DNA from: Labia minor
Lineage: Eukaryota > Arthropoda > Insecta > Dermaptera > Spongiphoridae
DNA: 64,000 bases
Direction of reading: 5' to 3'
Assembly: GCA_963082975.1 (NCBI GenBank)
Contig: OY720350.1
Location: 11,254,910-11,318,909, forward strand
Made by a program: the position numbers and the translations under genes. The notes below the pieces were generated by a model. That model made no database searches. It worked only from the letters and a program-made list of their open reading frames with translations, and was not told the origin of the DNA. Each line of letters begins with the position of its first letter. Within the stretch, counting starts at the first letter, position 1. Shown one piece after another: positions 24,138 through 34,009 of this stretch.

Positions 24138-25225
24138 AATACAAACTATATTTATTAAATATTATTATTTAATATAATTTATTGATTTCCCTTTAATAAA
24201 TTTTAATTTCTCTAAGAATTTGGATAAATCTGATAACACTTTTTTTTAATTTTAACTATCAATAAATAAATAAAAAATAATGAAAGAAAAAATCAATACT
24301 TAAATAAATATATACTCGTTTATAATTTTTGAAATATATATTTATCATCTAAAATCTAATGTGTTTAAAAAAAATTCCTTTATATTATATTTATTTTATA
24401 GGGATTTTTATAAATTTTAGTATCATAAGCAAATATATAGTCGAAATATTTATTAATTATATATAGATATTCAATTTAAATTTTCTATAATTAAATACTT
24501 ATTTTTATTATAAATTGGTGTTATTTTTAATAATATACTAAAATTTAAGATGGAGATTTAGTATTATTTAATAATTTATTTTTCATTTTTCTTTTTAGAT
24601 CGTTTTTTCTAATTTTCTTCTTAGATGGTTAATATGTGTAGATGTATATTTATATTTTTTTCATATTTTAAAATTTTTAATTTGAATAATTTGACAAAAT
24701 CATTTATTTTTAATAAATAAAATTTCTCGTTTAATCGTAAAATGTGATTCTCCTTAACAGATAATTTTTTTCATTACTAGAATCTTCTGTATCATCAAAA
24801 ATATATATAGAATATTACTATTCTAAAATACCTTTTTAATCATTGAAATTTTTTATTTTTATATAGATAAATAATAAATTTTTTAATTTACTTATAAAAG
24901 TAACATAAGAGTATGGTTTTAAACAATTTGAATATTTGATAATTTGTTCAATATATAATACATATAATGTATATTTATATATATTTATATTTATATATTG
25001 AAGGCTGCGATGGGCAAGGCATGTGGCTAGAATGGGAGAAGAAAGAATGGCGAAAGTGGGGAGACCGAGTGGGAAAAGTCCGCTTGCAATACCAAGGACG
25101 GGGTGGGTGGATAATGTGGGAAAGAGATGGGAGAGGATAGGGATTGGAGGGCTGTGGCTCAGAATAGGGATACTTGGAGGGGTGTGGTTGCTGCGCCCAA
25201 AAACTTCCGTATAGCCACAGAGATA
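24138..25225 (-). repeat. 1.05-kb inverted repeat, right arm
   Basis: Reverse-complement partner of 14790-15845. It ends in the LINE fragment at 24996-25225. It begins within a few bases of the right end of the mariner at 23501-24135. Confidence 0.85.
24996..25225 (+). mobile_element. LINE fragment: reverse transcriptase C-terminal tail
   Basis: The plus strand reads RRLRWA-like sequence (GAAGGCTGCGATGGGCAAGG), then MARMGEERMAKVGRPSGKSP, LAIPRTGWVDNVGKRWERIG, ending near LLRPKTSV. It keeps slightly more 5' LINE sequence than its inverted partner at 14785-15014. It ends in AGAGATAGATAA, compatible with the GATA-type tail of this LINE family (compare 27030). Confidence 0.8.
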
Positions 25226-25278
25226 GATAATGTAAATTTGCTAAAAGATATATCATGGACCTAAATCTTACAATCAAT

Positions 25279-25917
25279 TTTTACCGACCGACGATAGTAA
25301 GGGAGGTATTGTTTTCACACCAAATTTCACATGTGGAGATTTTTACATATCTCCACGAATCATGCATTTTCTAAACAGAAAAAAGTATTTTTAGCATGAT
25401 GTCTGTCCGTCCGTCTGTCCGTCCGTCCGTCCGTATAGATGTGTACAGCCTGAACGGCTCAACCGATTTTGATGAAATTTGGTATATTTACTTAATGCAT
25501 CAGTAGGATGAATTGATCAACTTTTGGTGCAATTCCGGAAACCGGAAGTGGTAGTATTAGCGATCGACGATAGGAAGGAAAGGGTTATTTTCACACCAAA
25601 GGAGATTTTTTTATATATCACCACGAATCATGCACTTTGTATTGGTTTTATCCTCGAGAAAAATCATATTTATTAGTTTTTTCTTGATTTAAAATTATAT
25701 GACGTCATCCAGCCATTCATGACGTCACAGCCTGGTCTTGCATATATATTATAAATAAAATAAAATTAAAAATGTTTATATTTATTATTTATGTATCCAT
25801 ATCTGTTTTTATTACATTAATAGATATATTAAAATTATTTGAAATTGTTTCTGTAGCTGGAAATTAATTTATTTCAAACAGTCGGTCGGTTCGGACCTGG
25901 CCACAGGTCAACTTATT
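25279..25917 (+). mobile_element. family A repeat, full length (reference copy)
   Basis: It starts ACCGACCGACGATAGTAAGG after a T run. Module 1 follows (CACACCAAATTTCACATGTG, CATATCTCCACGAATCATGC). Next come the (GTCC/GTCT)n microsatellite, then the core (AAATTTGGTATA, ATCAACTTTTGG, ACCGGAAG). A second copy of the module begins CGATCGACGATAGGAAGG. Last come paired TGACGTCA sites, CTGTAGCTGGAAATTAATTT, GTCGGTCGGTTC, and the CCTGGCCACAGG hairpin with TCAACTTATT. The left ACCGACCGAC is the inverted partner of the right GTCGGTCGGT. Non-coding; inferred Helentron-associated. Confidence 0.85.
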
Positions 25918-26100
25918 GTTTTATGTAATATTAATTTAGGAAAGAGTACATATTCCTGTGTATTCTTTTTCTCAAGATGAAGTCAATAAAATTTATTTAT
26001 TAACTTTCAATTTTCATATTGATGTGATTCTTGTTTTTTTTGTTTGTTTTTTTTTATACAAATTCAAATGATTTTCCCTCAGGAGAATTTGTTTTCAAAC

Positions 26101-26112
26101 CCCCCCCCCCCC
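26101..26112. repeat. poly-C tract
   Basis: Twelve consecutive C in an otherwise A/T-rich intron. It is a likely site of sequencing or assembly length error. Confidence 0.8.
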
Positions 26113-26647
26113 TCAAAAAAAAGTTAGTAAAAAACTCCATCCAAGCAAAATTCCCAAAGGGCAAAATCTACAAACAAGCAAATGAGAATAAACAATGTGT
26201 TCTACATATAAATTATATGATACATACGATATATACGTAGATATCATATGTATTTGAAAATCATAAATTGAATACAAACAATTAATTAAATAGTTTATAT
26301 TTTACATTTTGAATATTTATTATTATTATTTTAATTGAATTTGACTTTATAATTCATGAAATAAAAGTACAATTAAATTAAATTAAATATTAATTTTAAG
26401 TTAAGTATGAAAGGGTTAATGAAATATTCTTGTCTATAAAAAATTAAAATATTCTATATAAATGGTTTAAATACATTATTTTTTAAAAATGAAAATAATA
26501 ATCATAATAATAATTCATTTTTAACTCTTTTCTTTCTCTCTCCCTTCTCTATTATATTAAAAATTTGGAAAATAACTTTATTTTCAATATTTAATATTTT
26601 TAGAGAGTGAGAGTGTTAAATAAAATTACAGTAATTCTCAAATGCTT

Positions 26648-26928
26648 CTTCTTCTTCTTAAGGTGCCGTCTCCCTTTTGGAGTTTTGCTATCATCATGAC
26701 TAGGATAGCCTTAGAAGCTGCCCAGCAATGATAATTTTTCTTGGGAATGTTAATGCGATGGTTTCCCGTTGCCTTCCGCATGTATAGAACCAGGAACTCA
26801 CAGTTTCTGGAGCCGGAGGCAGCTGATGTTAAATTGAATTTTATTAGAAAAAATTTGTTCTTAGATGGAATCGAACGCCGACTTCTTGTGTAGAAAATTG
26901 CTATGCTACACTCTCGGATAGCTGCCTC
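26648..26928 (-). mobile_element. tRNA-derived SINE with 11-bp target duplication
   Basis: Read on the minus strand the element begins GGAGGCAGCTATCCGAGAGT, with a Pol III A-box-like TATCCGAGAGTG. About 45 bp later comes a perfect B box, GTTCGATTCC. A body segment (TGCGGAAGGCAACGGGAAAC) follows, and a tail of (AAG)n ends the element. CTCAAATGCTT occurs exactly on both sides (26637-26647, 26929-26939), showing target-primed insertion. The body recalls a SINE widespread in arthropods, though I cannot name the family. Confidence 0.85.
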
Positions 26929-27029
26929 CTCAAATGCTTAAACTGATATAATTTATCAATAGATTTCTTAACCAGTTGAAGTTCATTTTAAAGATTATTT
27001 TGTTAACGATTTATAGTATAGTATAATTT

Positions 27030-27484
27030 ACATCAATCTATCTATCTATCTGTGTGACTCGAAAGTTCTTGGTCGCAGCAACCACACTTCTCCAAATGTC
27101 CTTATCCTAAGCCACTCTCATCCAATTTTTCTCCGATCTCTCTTACGCCCCTTTCTACATTGCCCACCGTGTGTCTTTAGTCTTTCAACCGATCGATTCC
27201 CAATCGGTCCCTCCACAAATAGACTTTTTTGCTAGTCTTTCATCTACCACGTGACACGTGTCCTGCCCATAGCAACCTTTTCGATTTTATTATTTTTTTG
27301 GTGACCTCATCTTTCTTTGCCGTATAATTGCTTATAATCGTATAATTGCGTATAATTGCTTATAATCTTATTTTCAAATATTCTAAATCTACTCTCGTCT
27401 TTTAAGGTCATAGACCACGACTCACACACATATAATGCATATTTTTATTTTAATTTCCTTGATTAATAATTTTGATAATATATA
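27030..27484 (-). mobile_element. LINE fragment, 3' end with GATA tail
   Basis: The minus strand carries the same reverse-transcriptase C-terminal region as 15846-16195: YGCESWSMTL-like, FRIFENKI-like and RRLLWAG-like stretches, heavily mutated. It ends in (GATA)n at about 27030-27050, the natural 3' terminus. It is interrupted on its 5' side by the LTR element at 27485. Confidence 0.7.
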
Positions 27485-27717
27485 TGTAAAATATTTATAT
27501 TTACCTCACCTACTTATATCACCCTCTAGCGGACATCTAATTACTCATTTATTATTTATCTATTTATATGTGTTATCGACATCTAATTTACTCATTTTAT
27601 TATTTATCCATTTATATGTATTTTATTTATAAACTTGTAAAATAATTTAAAAGAAATAAACTTGAAAATTAATTATTCCTTTTTGGATATAATAAATTCT
27701 GTTGTTATTATTTTACA
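27485..27717 (-). repeat. 3' LTR (left)
   Basis: TG...CA-bounded, 233 bp, apparently identical to 28815-29047. The pol stop codon lies a few bases inside the junction. Confidence 0.85.
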
Positions 27718-27719
27718 AA

Positions 27720-28778
27720 TTAATTTTCAATTGCTGGTGATATTTTATTTTCTTGTATGAAATGTCCAAGATATTTCACTGAATTAGAAGCAAATTTACA
27801 TTTTTCATATTTTAGTTTGAAACCCACTTCGTCTAGTATTTCAAAAGTTTTTTTTATATGTTTCATATGTTCCTCCCATGTTTTAGAAAATATTAAGATA
27901 TCATCGATATAATTTATAGAGAATTCGTCTAAACCATTCCTTCTTAAAATATTAGATAATGTCCTTTGAAAAATCGCTGGAGCATTTTTAAGACCATATG
28001 GTAATACTTTAAACCTAAATTTCCCAAATTTTGTAATAAATGCGGTTTTCTCTCGATCATTTTCTCTTAAAGGAATGTTCCAAAAAGCCGAATTTATATC
28101 AATTATCGAAAAATATTTACAATTAGGTATCTTTTCAATAACATCATTTATAGTTGGAAATGGAAAACATTCTGGTATTATCAATTTATTTAATCTTCGG
28201 TAATCAATACAAAGTCTTGTCCTCCGACCATCCTCTTTTTTGAATGCAAGTGTAACTGGTGATGAAAAACCTCCATCTGATTCCTCAATTAACTTTGCCT
28301 CTAATAATTTTTTTATCTGATTTTGTATTTCTCTCTCGTCTATTATATTGCATTTATAAGGTCGTGAATTAATATATTCCTCTTTAATTAATTTAATCTC
28401 ACCTTCTTTACATTTTACTTTTCCAACATCAAATTTATTTTTAGCAAATATATTTTTGAAATTTTCTATTATCGTTTTTAATTCTATAATTTTATTTTTA
28501 TCTTCTATATAATCCAATTCATTCATATTTATTTGAAAATCGTTAACATTATTTTTTATATTTGTTGGTTTTATTTTTATAATATTCTCATCATCTATTT
28601 TCTGAAAAATTTTTAAATTTTCATTTTGTATGAGTCTGAATTTCTTTATTGCGTCGAGTCCCAACAGTAAATCATAAGAAAATTTGTTATTTTTAATTAC
28701 ATAAGTATTTAGATTCTCCGTAATCTCTCCGATTTTCAAACTAATATTTGCCCGGCCTTGACTGCAGTAAATTGACAC
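27720..28778 (-). CDS. truncated Ty3/gypsy-type pol (protease end + reverse transcriptase)
   Basis: A single uninterrupted frame of about 352 codons. Residues 1-50 match the end of a retropepsin domain (YDLLLGLDAIKKF) without its catalytic Asp-Thr/Ser-Gly. After a linker (about 50-150), the reverse transcriptase follows (about 150-345): FSSPVTLAFKKEDGRRTRLC, IDYRRLNKLIIPECFPFPTI, IIDINSAFWNIPL, VLPYGLKNAPAIFQR, and the catalytic box YIDDILIFS. It stops right after LGHFIQENKISPAIEN at the LTR, so thumb, RNase H and integrase are missing. The frame is open upstream to a TGA inside the 5' LTR, so no clear start codon exists. The intact frame suggests recent activity or recent truncation. Not an expected active enzyme. 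Confidence 0.85.
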   Translation of the reverse strand: MSIYCSQGRANISLKIGEITENLNTYVIKNNKFSYDLLLGLDAIKKFRLIQNENLKIFQKIDDENIIKIKPTNIKNNVNDFQINMNELDYIEDKNKIIELKTIIENFKNIFAKNKFDVGKVKCKEGEIKLIKEEYINSRPYKCNIIDEREIQNQIKKLLEAKLIEESDGGFSSPVTLAFKKEDGRRTRLCIDYRRLNKLIIPECFPFPTINDVIEKIPNCKYFSIIDINSAFWNIPLRENDREKTAFITKFGKFRFKVLPYGLKNAPAIFQRTLSNILRRNGLDEFSINYIDDILIFSKTWEEHMKHIKKTFEILDEVGFKLKYEKCKFASNSVKYLGHFIQENKISPAIEN

Positions 28779-28814
28779 CTTTTTCTTCTGAAGAAAAAGC
28801 CTAAGGGGGTAAGA

Positions 28815-29047
28815 TGTAAAATATTTATATTTACCTCACCTACTTATATCACCCTCTAGCGGACATCTAATTACTCATTTATTATTTATCTATTTATATG
28901 TGTTATCGACATCTAATTTACTCATTTTATTATTTATCCATTTATATGTATTTTATTTATAAACTTGTAAAATAATTTAAAAGAAATAAACTTGAAAATT
29001 AATTATTCCTTTTTGGATATAATAAATTCTGTTGTTATTATTTTACA
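28815..29047 (-). repeat. 5' LTR (right)
   Basis: TG...CA-bounded, 233 bp, apparently identical to 27485-27717. Just inside it lies a perfect inverted repeat, CTTTTTCTT-CAG-AAGAAAAAG (28779-28799). Confidence 0.85.
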
Positions 29048-29869
29048 TATATATGTTGGGGATGGAGTCCAGTTTCTCTCATGTCATGTCCAGCAGGTGA
29101 TAGATAGTCCAGGATAAAAAAAATCCGGTGTTGGTTGTTATCTATGTCCATGTCTGTCGTCTTACGTGCGTTTATAAATTGAACTTTGTTATAAACATAA
29201 ATTTGTAAATATTTAATTGAAAATAAATGTAAATATTGTAAAATTAATAAATGTATTTCAATCCTAAAAAGAGCAGGAGGAGTAGAATGAATGGATAGAT
29301 AATAATAAATAATTGTTCTTTTATTGTTATAAAAGAAATCTGTCATATTTTTCTTTTTTGTATAATTATTGATTAATGTTTGTCTATTCTCTATTTTCTA
29401 TGGCAAAATAGCCAACAAGATAAATAATATATCTACTTACATCAAAATTAGTTAAATTTAAATTTGAGTAGGTTTTAAATTACAACTAAAGCTTTTAGTA
29501 AATAATACAATAAATTTTATTCTAACTATAATTAATAATAAAATTAATGATAATTAATAAATTTAAATGTCAAAAATAAAAATTTATTTGTATGTTTTGA
29601 TGTAAAATCAAGTTATTATCATTTCGCTTCCATATTTCTCAGTCTACATATTTTAATTTATTCTTATTATAGAATAGTTTTTTTATTCATTATAAAATAT
29701 AGCTTTTTGAAATTTTGTATTATTATTTATTAATACCATTTTGGGGTATACTGAGGCCTGAGGCTTCATTGTTAGACATACAACTGCAATACCTGATGTC
29801 ATTTAGAATTACAAGTCATATATAAATTGCCCACTTCTTACTTTGACAATGACTTTTTACAATCTTATA

Positions 29870-30669
29870 ATTTTTTTTCTTAGTAATGATTTGGTACTTT
29901 AAATTATTAAAATAAAAATTTAATTTGTTATTGATTTTGTTTAAAGCATAGGTCCCTAAAGTGGGGTCCCCTGGGGTCCATGAAATGAAAATGGGGGTCT
30001 ACGTGTTTTCCCGGCTCTAAAAAAAGGTAAATCGTTTTTCCGACATGTCTTTTGAAACATTTTTGATTTTTCATTAAGACTCTAAAAAAGGGTAAACTAC
30101 TACTATTTCGCCAGAGATAGTATTGCGATCACGAAAATTTTCGATTTCAAGATTTTGATATTTTTATACGTTTTGAAGGTTCCTGAATCATTTTCACTAA
30201 GATTGAGGACAATGTCTCTGTGTGTGTGCGTGACAAGATTTAACTAAAATAATGAAATTTTGTATACGGAAATTATTCAATTTGTAGTTTTCTACCAACT
30301 TTTGAGAAATACAGCTCAACCGGAAGAGGGTCATTACGTTTTGATTTTTTTTCCTCTAAAGTGACCTTAAAAATAAAGATATAAGTTTGATAGTTTTTCA
30401 CATGATTAAAAATTGTATAAAACTGCTATATATAGAATTCCAACTTGATTGAATCGCTGAAAGTACCGGAATTAATTTTTTAACACTGCAAATCACGCGC
30501 CAGCACGTGTCGTGGTGCCATCAACAAAGAGCCAAACATTCGCTGGTTTAATAAATATTATTTATTAATTTTAATTTATAATTTATAATTAATTAAATTT
30601 AATTTAAATATAATATATGTTAATTAATCCAATTCAAATTGCGAGATAGTCGAGTGGAGACACTCCAGC
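29870..30669 (+). repeat. direct repeat, copy 1 (hAT MITE split by family B)
   Basis: A shared unit starts TAATGATTTGGTACTTTAAA, continues into a hAT-like MITE end (GGTCCCTAAAGTGGGG, GGGTCCATGAAATGAAAATG), then a family B copy. The same order occurs at 35120-35908. Confidence 0.75.
30102..30669 (+). mobile_element. family B repeat
   Basis: The left end ACTATTTCGCCAGAGATAGT has one mismatch in the hairpin. The right end GCGAGATAGTCGAGTGGAGACACTCC is complete. It sits inside a hAT-like MITE and ends 174 bp left of TRPM exon 30843-30999. Confidence 0.85.
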
Positions 30670-30842
30670 TTATTTTCTTCTAAATTAAATTTCATCACAA
30701 GAAAATATATATTTAAATAGAATCAATTTAAATAAAGATAAACGTAATGTTTTATTAAAAGAAAAATAATAGAAAAACTGTTGTAGAATTGCAATGTTGA
30801 GTGTTTCGGATGCTCGTTGTTAGAATTCAATTGGTTACTTAC

Positions 30843-30999
30843 TTGTGGGTGAATGCTATGAGATCAGCAGCCCTTCCTGATCCATCACAGACGACTACTG
30901 GTACCGGTGGATTATCTGTGACATACTCCAATACAGCCCTAATGGTGTTTGTTCCCCCTTCAATGACCAAACAGACCACTGGAGTACTACAATGAGTGC
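30843..30999 (-). CDS. TRPM: TRPM exon (IEGG / CDGSGRAAD block)
   Basis: The acceptor is GTTTACAG at 31000 and the donor is CACAA|GTAAGT. The peptide reads [57 protein letters not shown] and [12 protein letters not shown] are hallmark TRPM LSDAT-domain segments. The last two bases (AA) pair with A of the next exon to make Lys. Direct repeats of about 0.7 kb lie on both sides (about 29870-30669 and 35120-35908). An open frame on the plus strand over the same bases is a shadow. Confidence 0.95.
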
Positions 31000-31705
31000 C
31001 TGTAAACATCAGATAATATATTATTTAGAATATGCAGAGAACTATTTAAAAAAATATAATTTCATTTATAATCATTTGGATTTCAATCCAATATTAAATA
31101 TTTTTTCATAACTTTTTTCTTTTTTTCCGCTAATAATTTAGATTTTTAATTTGAGAAAAATAATCAATTTTATCTATTAAATTACATTAAATATTAAATT
31201 ATTTATTATAATCTTATAAAATGAATTGAGTAATAAAAAAAGTATTTTTTAAATGAAGTACAAGTAAAATATTATTGAAATTTACTCGTAAAAAGTATGA
31301 AAAAATGTTCATTTAGTACAAAAAAAAAAAAAAACGGTTATATAATAAATGCAATTTAAATGAATAATAAAAAAAAGAAAAGTATTAAAGTTAGCATTTT
31401 AATTAATTTTCCTTTACATAAAAAGTTGATTTAAAGTTTGGTTAATTATTTTTTGAAAATAATCCCTTGAAGATAACCACACTATTGTGGTTATAAAATT
31501 ATCACTCTATTCTAATGCATGGTTGTTAATAAAATAAAACTAAATGTTCAAAAAAAAATTGTAAAAACTAAATTGTAAACAACTCCTTTTGTCAAGAATT
31601 ACTGGTCATTGTGTGATGCGTGTTTCAAATAAAGGAGTTTTCCCACCTCACCCTCTATTAATGAAAAATATGTAATTTAGATTTCCTATGAAAATATAAT
31701 ATATA

Positions 31706-32494
31706 CGAGGGTGGGGAGAAATGTTTCCGGCCTGACCAAGAAACACGATGTTTTTAAATTTTTTTTTTTTTGCTTTATTTTTAAACATAATCTCCATTCA
31801 ACACTGATACATTTTTCATAACGGTGTTCTAATTTAGTTATGCCAGTTTTAAACGTAGATTCGTCAAACTCATTAAAATACTGATTATTAGCTTTCCAAC
31901 CCACTGTTTTGACTGTTCTTTATTTTCAGGAGTGCCAAATTGTCGGTAGAAATGGTTTTTCGAAGCAGTTTTTGGTCTAACATTAGCAAACGCGGCACTC
32001 ACGTTGTTCACAGCTTTCCATGTTCAAATGGTTGTGCAAAATATTTCGCACACGTTCAGCTGACATCGTACAGGTCTCAGCTTCTCATGCACTTTCAACC
32101 TGCGGTCTTCCAACACTATTTTATGGATTTTCTCAATCATTTCTGAAGTTGTGACCTCAACGAGCGAGGCTCGTTAGAGGTGCTCACACGACCCATTTTA
32201 AATTCAGAAACCCACTGCTTAATAGTTGAATATGATGGGGAGGAGTCTCCTAGTGGTGAATCCAACTCTTCTTTTATTTGTTTTGGCGTAAAACTTTTCA
32301 AATAGAAGTATTTGATGACAGCACGTTTTGCCAATTTTTCCATTTTCACGAAAACAACGGAAGCAAATTGCTCTCAAACGCAAACTAACGCAACGTTTGG
32401 GATGAAACTCGGTAGGAATAATACTGTAGGAAGCCGCTCCAAAAGTAGACCTAGTGGCGCCATTTCTTGGTTAGGATGGAAACTTTTCACCCCA
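31706..32494 (-). mobile_element. mariner remnant with intact helix-turn-helix segment
   Basis: The left end is CGAGGGTGGGGAGAAATGTT and the right end, inverted, starts TGGGGTGAAAAGTTTCC; TA flanks both. The minus strand encodes the transposase N-terminus, MEKLAKRAVIKYFYLKSFT, PKQIKEELDSPLGD, YSTIKQWVSEFKMGR. Frameshifted pieces follow (MIEKIHKIVLEDRRLKVHE), then the C-terminus (KLEHRYEKCISVEW). The catalytic middle is deleted. A related solo end lies at 62670-62734. Confidence 0.85.
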
Positions 32495-33357
32495 TATATA
32501 AAATATAATAAAAAGTGGGATTGATGATTTATTTATTTTTATTTGCTTTTTACGTATAAGCAAATTTCATATTATTAATGGATTCTCGCAAAACTAATTT
32601 ATAATTATATAATTTATCAGATCTTGAGTGAAAATATATATTTATTATCTTCTTTATTATATCACCATAGTTTTATATATTCTTCCATATTCGTCTTATT
32701 TAAAAATAAATTCTTATTTTGGTAAAAGTATCTTAAATAAAGAGAAAAATTCAATATCTCAGTGTGTGGGGTATTCATTAATATTTTTAAAAATTATAAT
32801 TTCTAACTGATTTAATGTTTAGATGAAAGAAATGTTTAAAGAAAATATGCCAGAGAGGATATTTTTGTAAACGTAGAAAATGTTTATTCTTTATTTCCAT
32901 TTTTTTTTCTGTATATGTATACATCAAATTAATATTCAAATCAAATCTCCATCAAAATATTTATTCAAATCTATTTATATTCAAGAAAATTATTTTTGAT
33001 GATAGCAAAGATAGAATCAATTGCAAAAGATTTTTCAGATTGCAAAATATTGAATGTATTCCAAAAATAGCAAAGGTCAATTTAGATTTCATGTTTTAGC
33101 AGATATAACATTTATTTTTTTATTTTTAACATTTTAAATCTCCATTTTTACAGGTTAAGTCAATTCTGAAACGGATTGTGAATTAACTTGAGAATATTAT
33201 TTACTTGGCAGAATTTGTTTTAACAAAATATTTGTCTTTTTCCATTCATTAATACGAGTAGTATAAAAGAAGTTGTTATTTATTTAAAACCTTTTACTCT
33301 TATTTCAAGCAGTTTCAATAATTACACTAACTAAATCCATTAGAAAATGATCTTAAT

Positions 33358-33460
33358 ACAGGGTTATTCAAAAAGAAAGAGCAGATTTGAAACATTTATT
33401 TCTTCCAAAATACAAAAGATAGAAACATGATTACTATAACGTTACTGGATAAAGAAAAAT
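33358..33460 (+). mobile_element. possible solo mariner/Tc1 end
   Basis: TACAGGGTTATTCAAAAAGA followed by AAGAGCAGATTTGAAAC looks like a mariner-type terminus after TA. No matching inverted end was found nearby. Confidence 0.3.
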
Positions 33461-33510
33461 TGACAATTTATTATTAGTACGGATAAAAGTTCCAATCTCA
33501 TGGCTGCATT

Positions 33511-33935
33511 ATCTACTCACTTTGACTAGGAAATAATATAGGGTAAAGCATACAGTCGTTGGCCCCCTTAAGCAATTCCTAGCAGTCTTTAGTGCATGTC
33601 TGGGCAAGTTGCGAAACAATCTGTGTCAATTTAGGTTTGCAGAACATAGATACGATGAGCATTTTGATGAATAAAAAAAAATCATTTTCTCTTGACATTT
33701 TTAATAAGCACTTTTTAAAAAAAAATCCTAAAAAATACAGTTATTGGCCCCGTGTATTAGTTATTGGCTTAGGTATTCTATAGTGATTATACAACCATAC
33801 AACAAACGATTACATAACCATAATTAATAGCGCAATTTTTAAAATAAAAATCTCTTATTATTTGGGTTTTAGTGATAGGGGGCCAACGACTGTATACTTT
33901 ACCCTATATTATTTCTTAGTCAAAGTGAGTAGATA
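33511..33935. mobile_element. Tc1-like palindromic element in a larger palindrome
   Basis: An inner element at 33553-33892 has ends CAGTCGTTGGCCCCC / GGGGGCCAACGACTG with TA on both sides, typical of Tc1-like elements. The inverted symmetry continues outside the TA: ATCTACTCACTTTGACTAGG at the left and its complement ending GTGAGTAGATA at the right. The inverted arms are therefore about 60 bp, longer than the inner element's own ends. A third TACAGTTATTGGCCCC occurs internally (33736). Confidence 0.65.
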
Positions 33936-34009
33936 TACACTAATGGCCTTAAAGTTCACATTAATAACTTATAGTAAGAATAACTACGATGATATAATTT
34001 TTAATTTTT

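Larger units (their letters stand above)
27485..29047 (-). mobile_element. small Ty3/gypsy-like LTR retrotransposon
   Basis: Two 233-bp LTRs enclose 1,097 bp of internal DNA. Reading them side by side I found no difference. Each begins TGTAAAATA and ends TTTTACA, so TG...CA. The flanks are TATA on both sides (27481-27484, 29048-29051), a plausible 4-bp target duplication. The internal region encodes part of pol on the minus strand. gag, the protease active site, RNase H and integrase are absent. I see no TGG-type primer binding site next to the 5' LTR (right) and no polypurine tract next to the 3' LTR (left). Confidence 0.85.
9130..30842 (-). other. TRPM intron (21.7 kb) and its content
   Basis: The largest intron in the window. 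It contains family A copies, B copies, LINE fragments, mariner, Helitron, Chapaev-like, SINE and Ty3/gypsy-like elements, listed separately. Stretches with nothing I can name: 9880-10150, 10740-11870, 11900-12260, 13116-13430, 13460-14780, 16200-17360, 17960-18270, 19465-20125, 20735-21040, 21610-22329, 23044-23500, 25920-26636, 26940-27030 and 29048-29940. These are A/T-rich with poly-A/T runs. 13500-13745 and 14240-14560 have more balanced composition but no recognisable protein. Confidence 0.75.

Noticed and set aside
25400-25440. Possible CRISPR-like short repeats (GTCCGTC...)
   Set aside because: Uninterrupted microsatellite inside a transposon in a eukaryotic intron; no spacers.
26860-26928. 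Possible tRNA gene on the minus strand
   Set aside because: A and B boxes are present but the cloverleaf is not complete, and the sequence is the head of a 281-bp SINE with target duplication.
30801-30995. 64-codon plus-strand open frame
   Set aside because: Antisense of TRPM exon 30843-30999.
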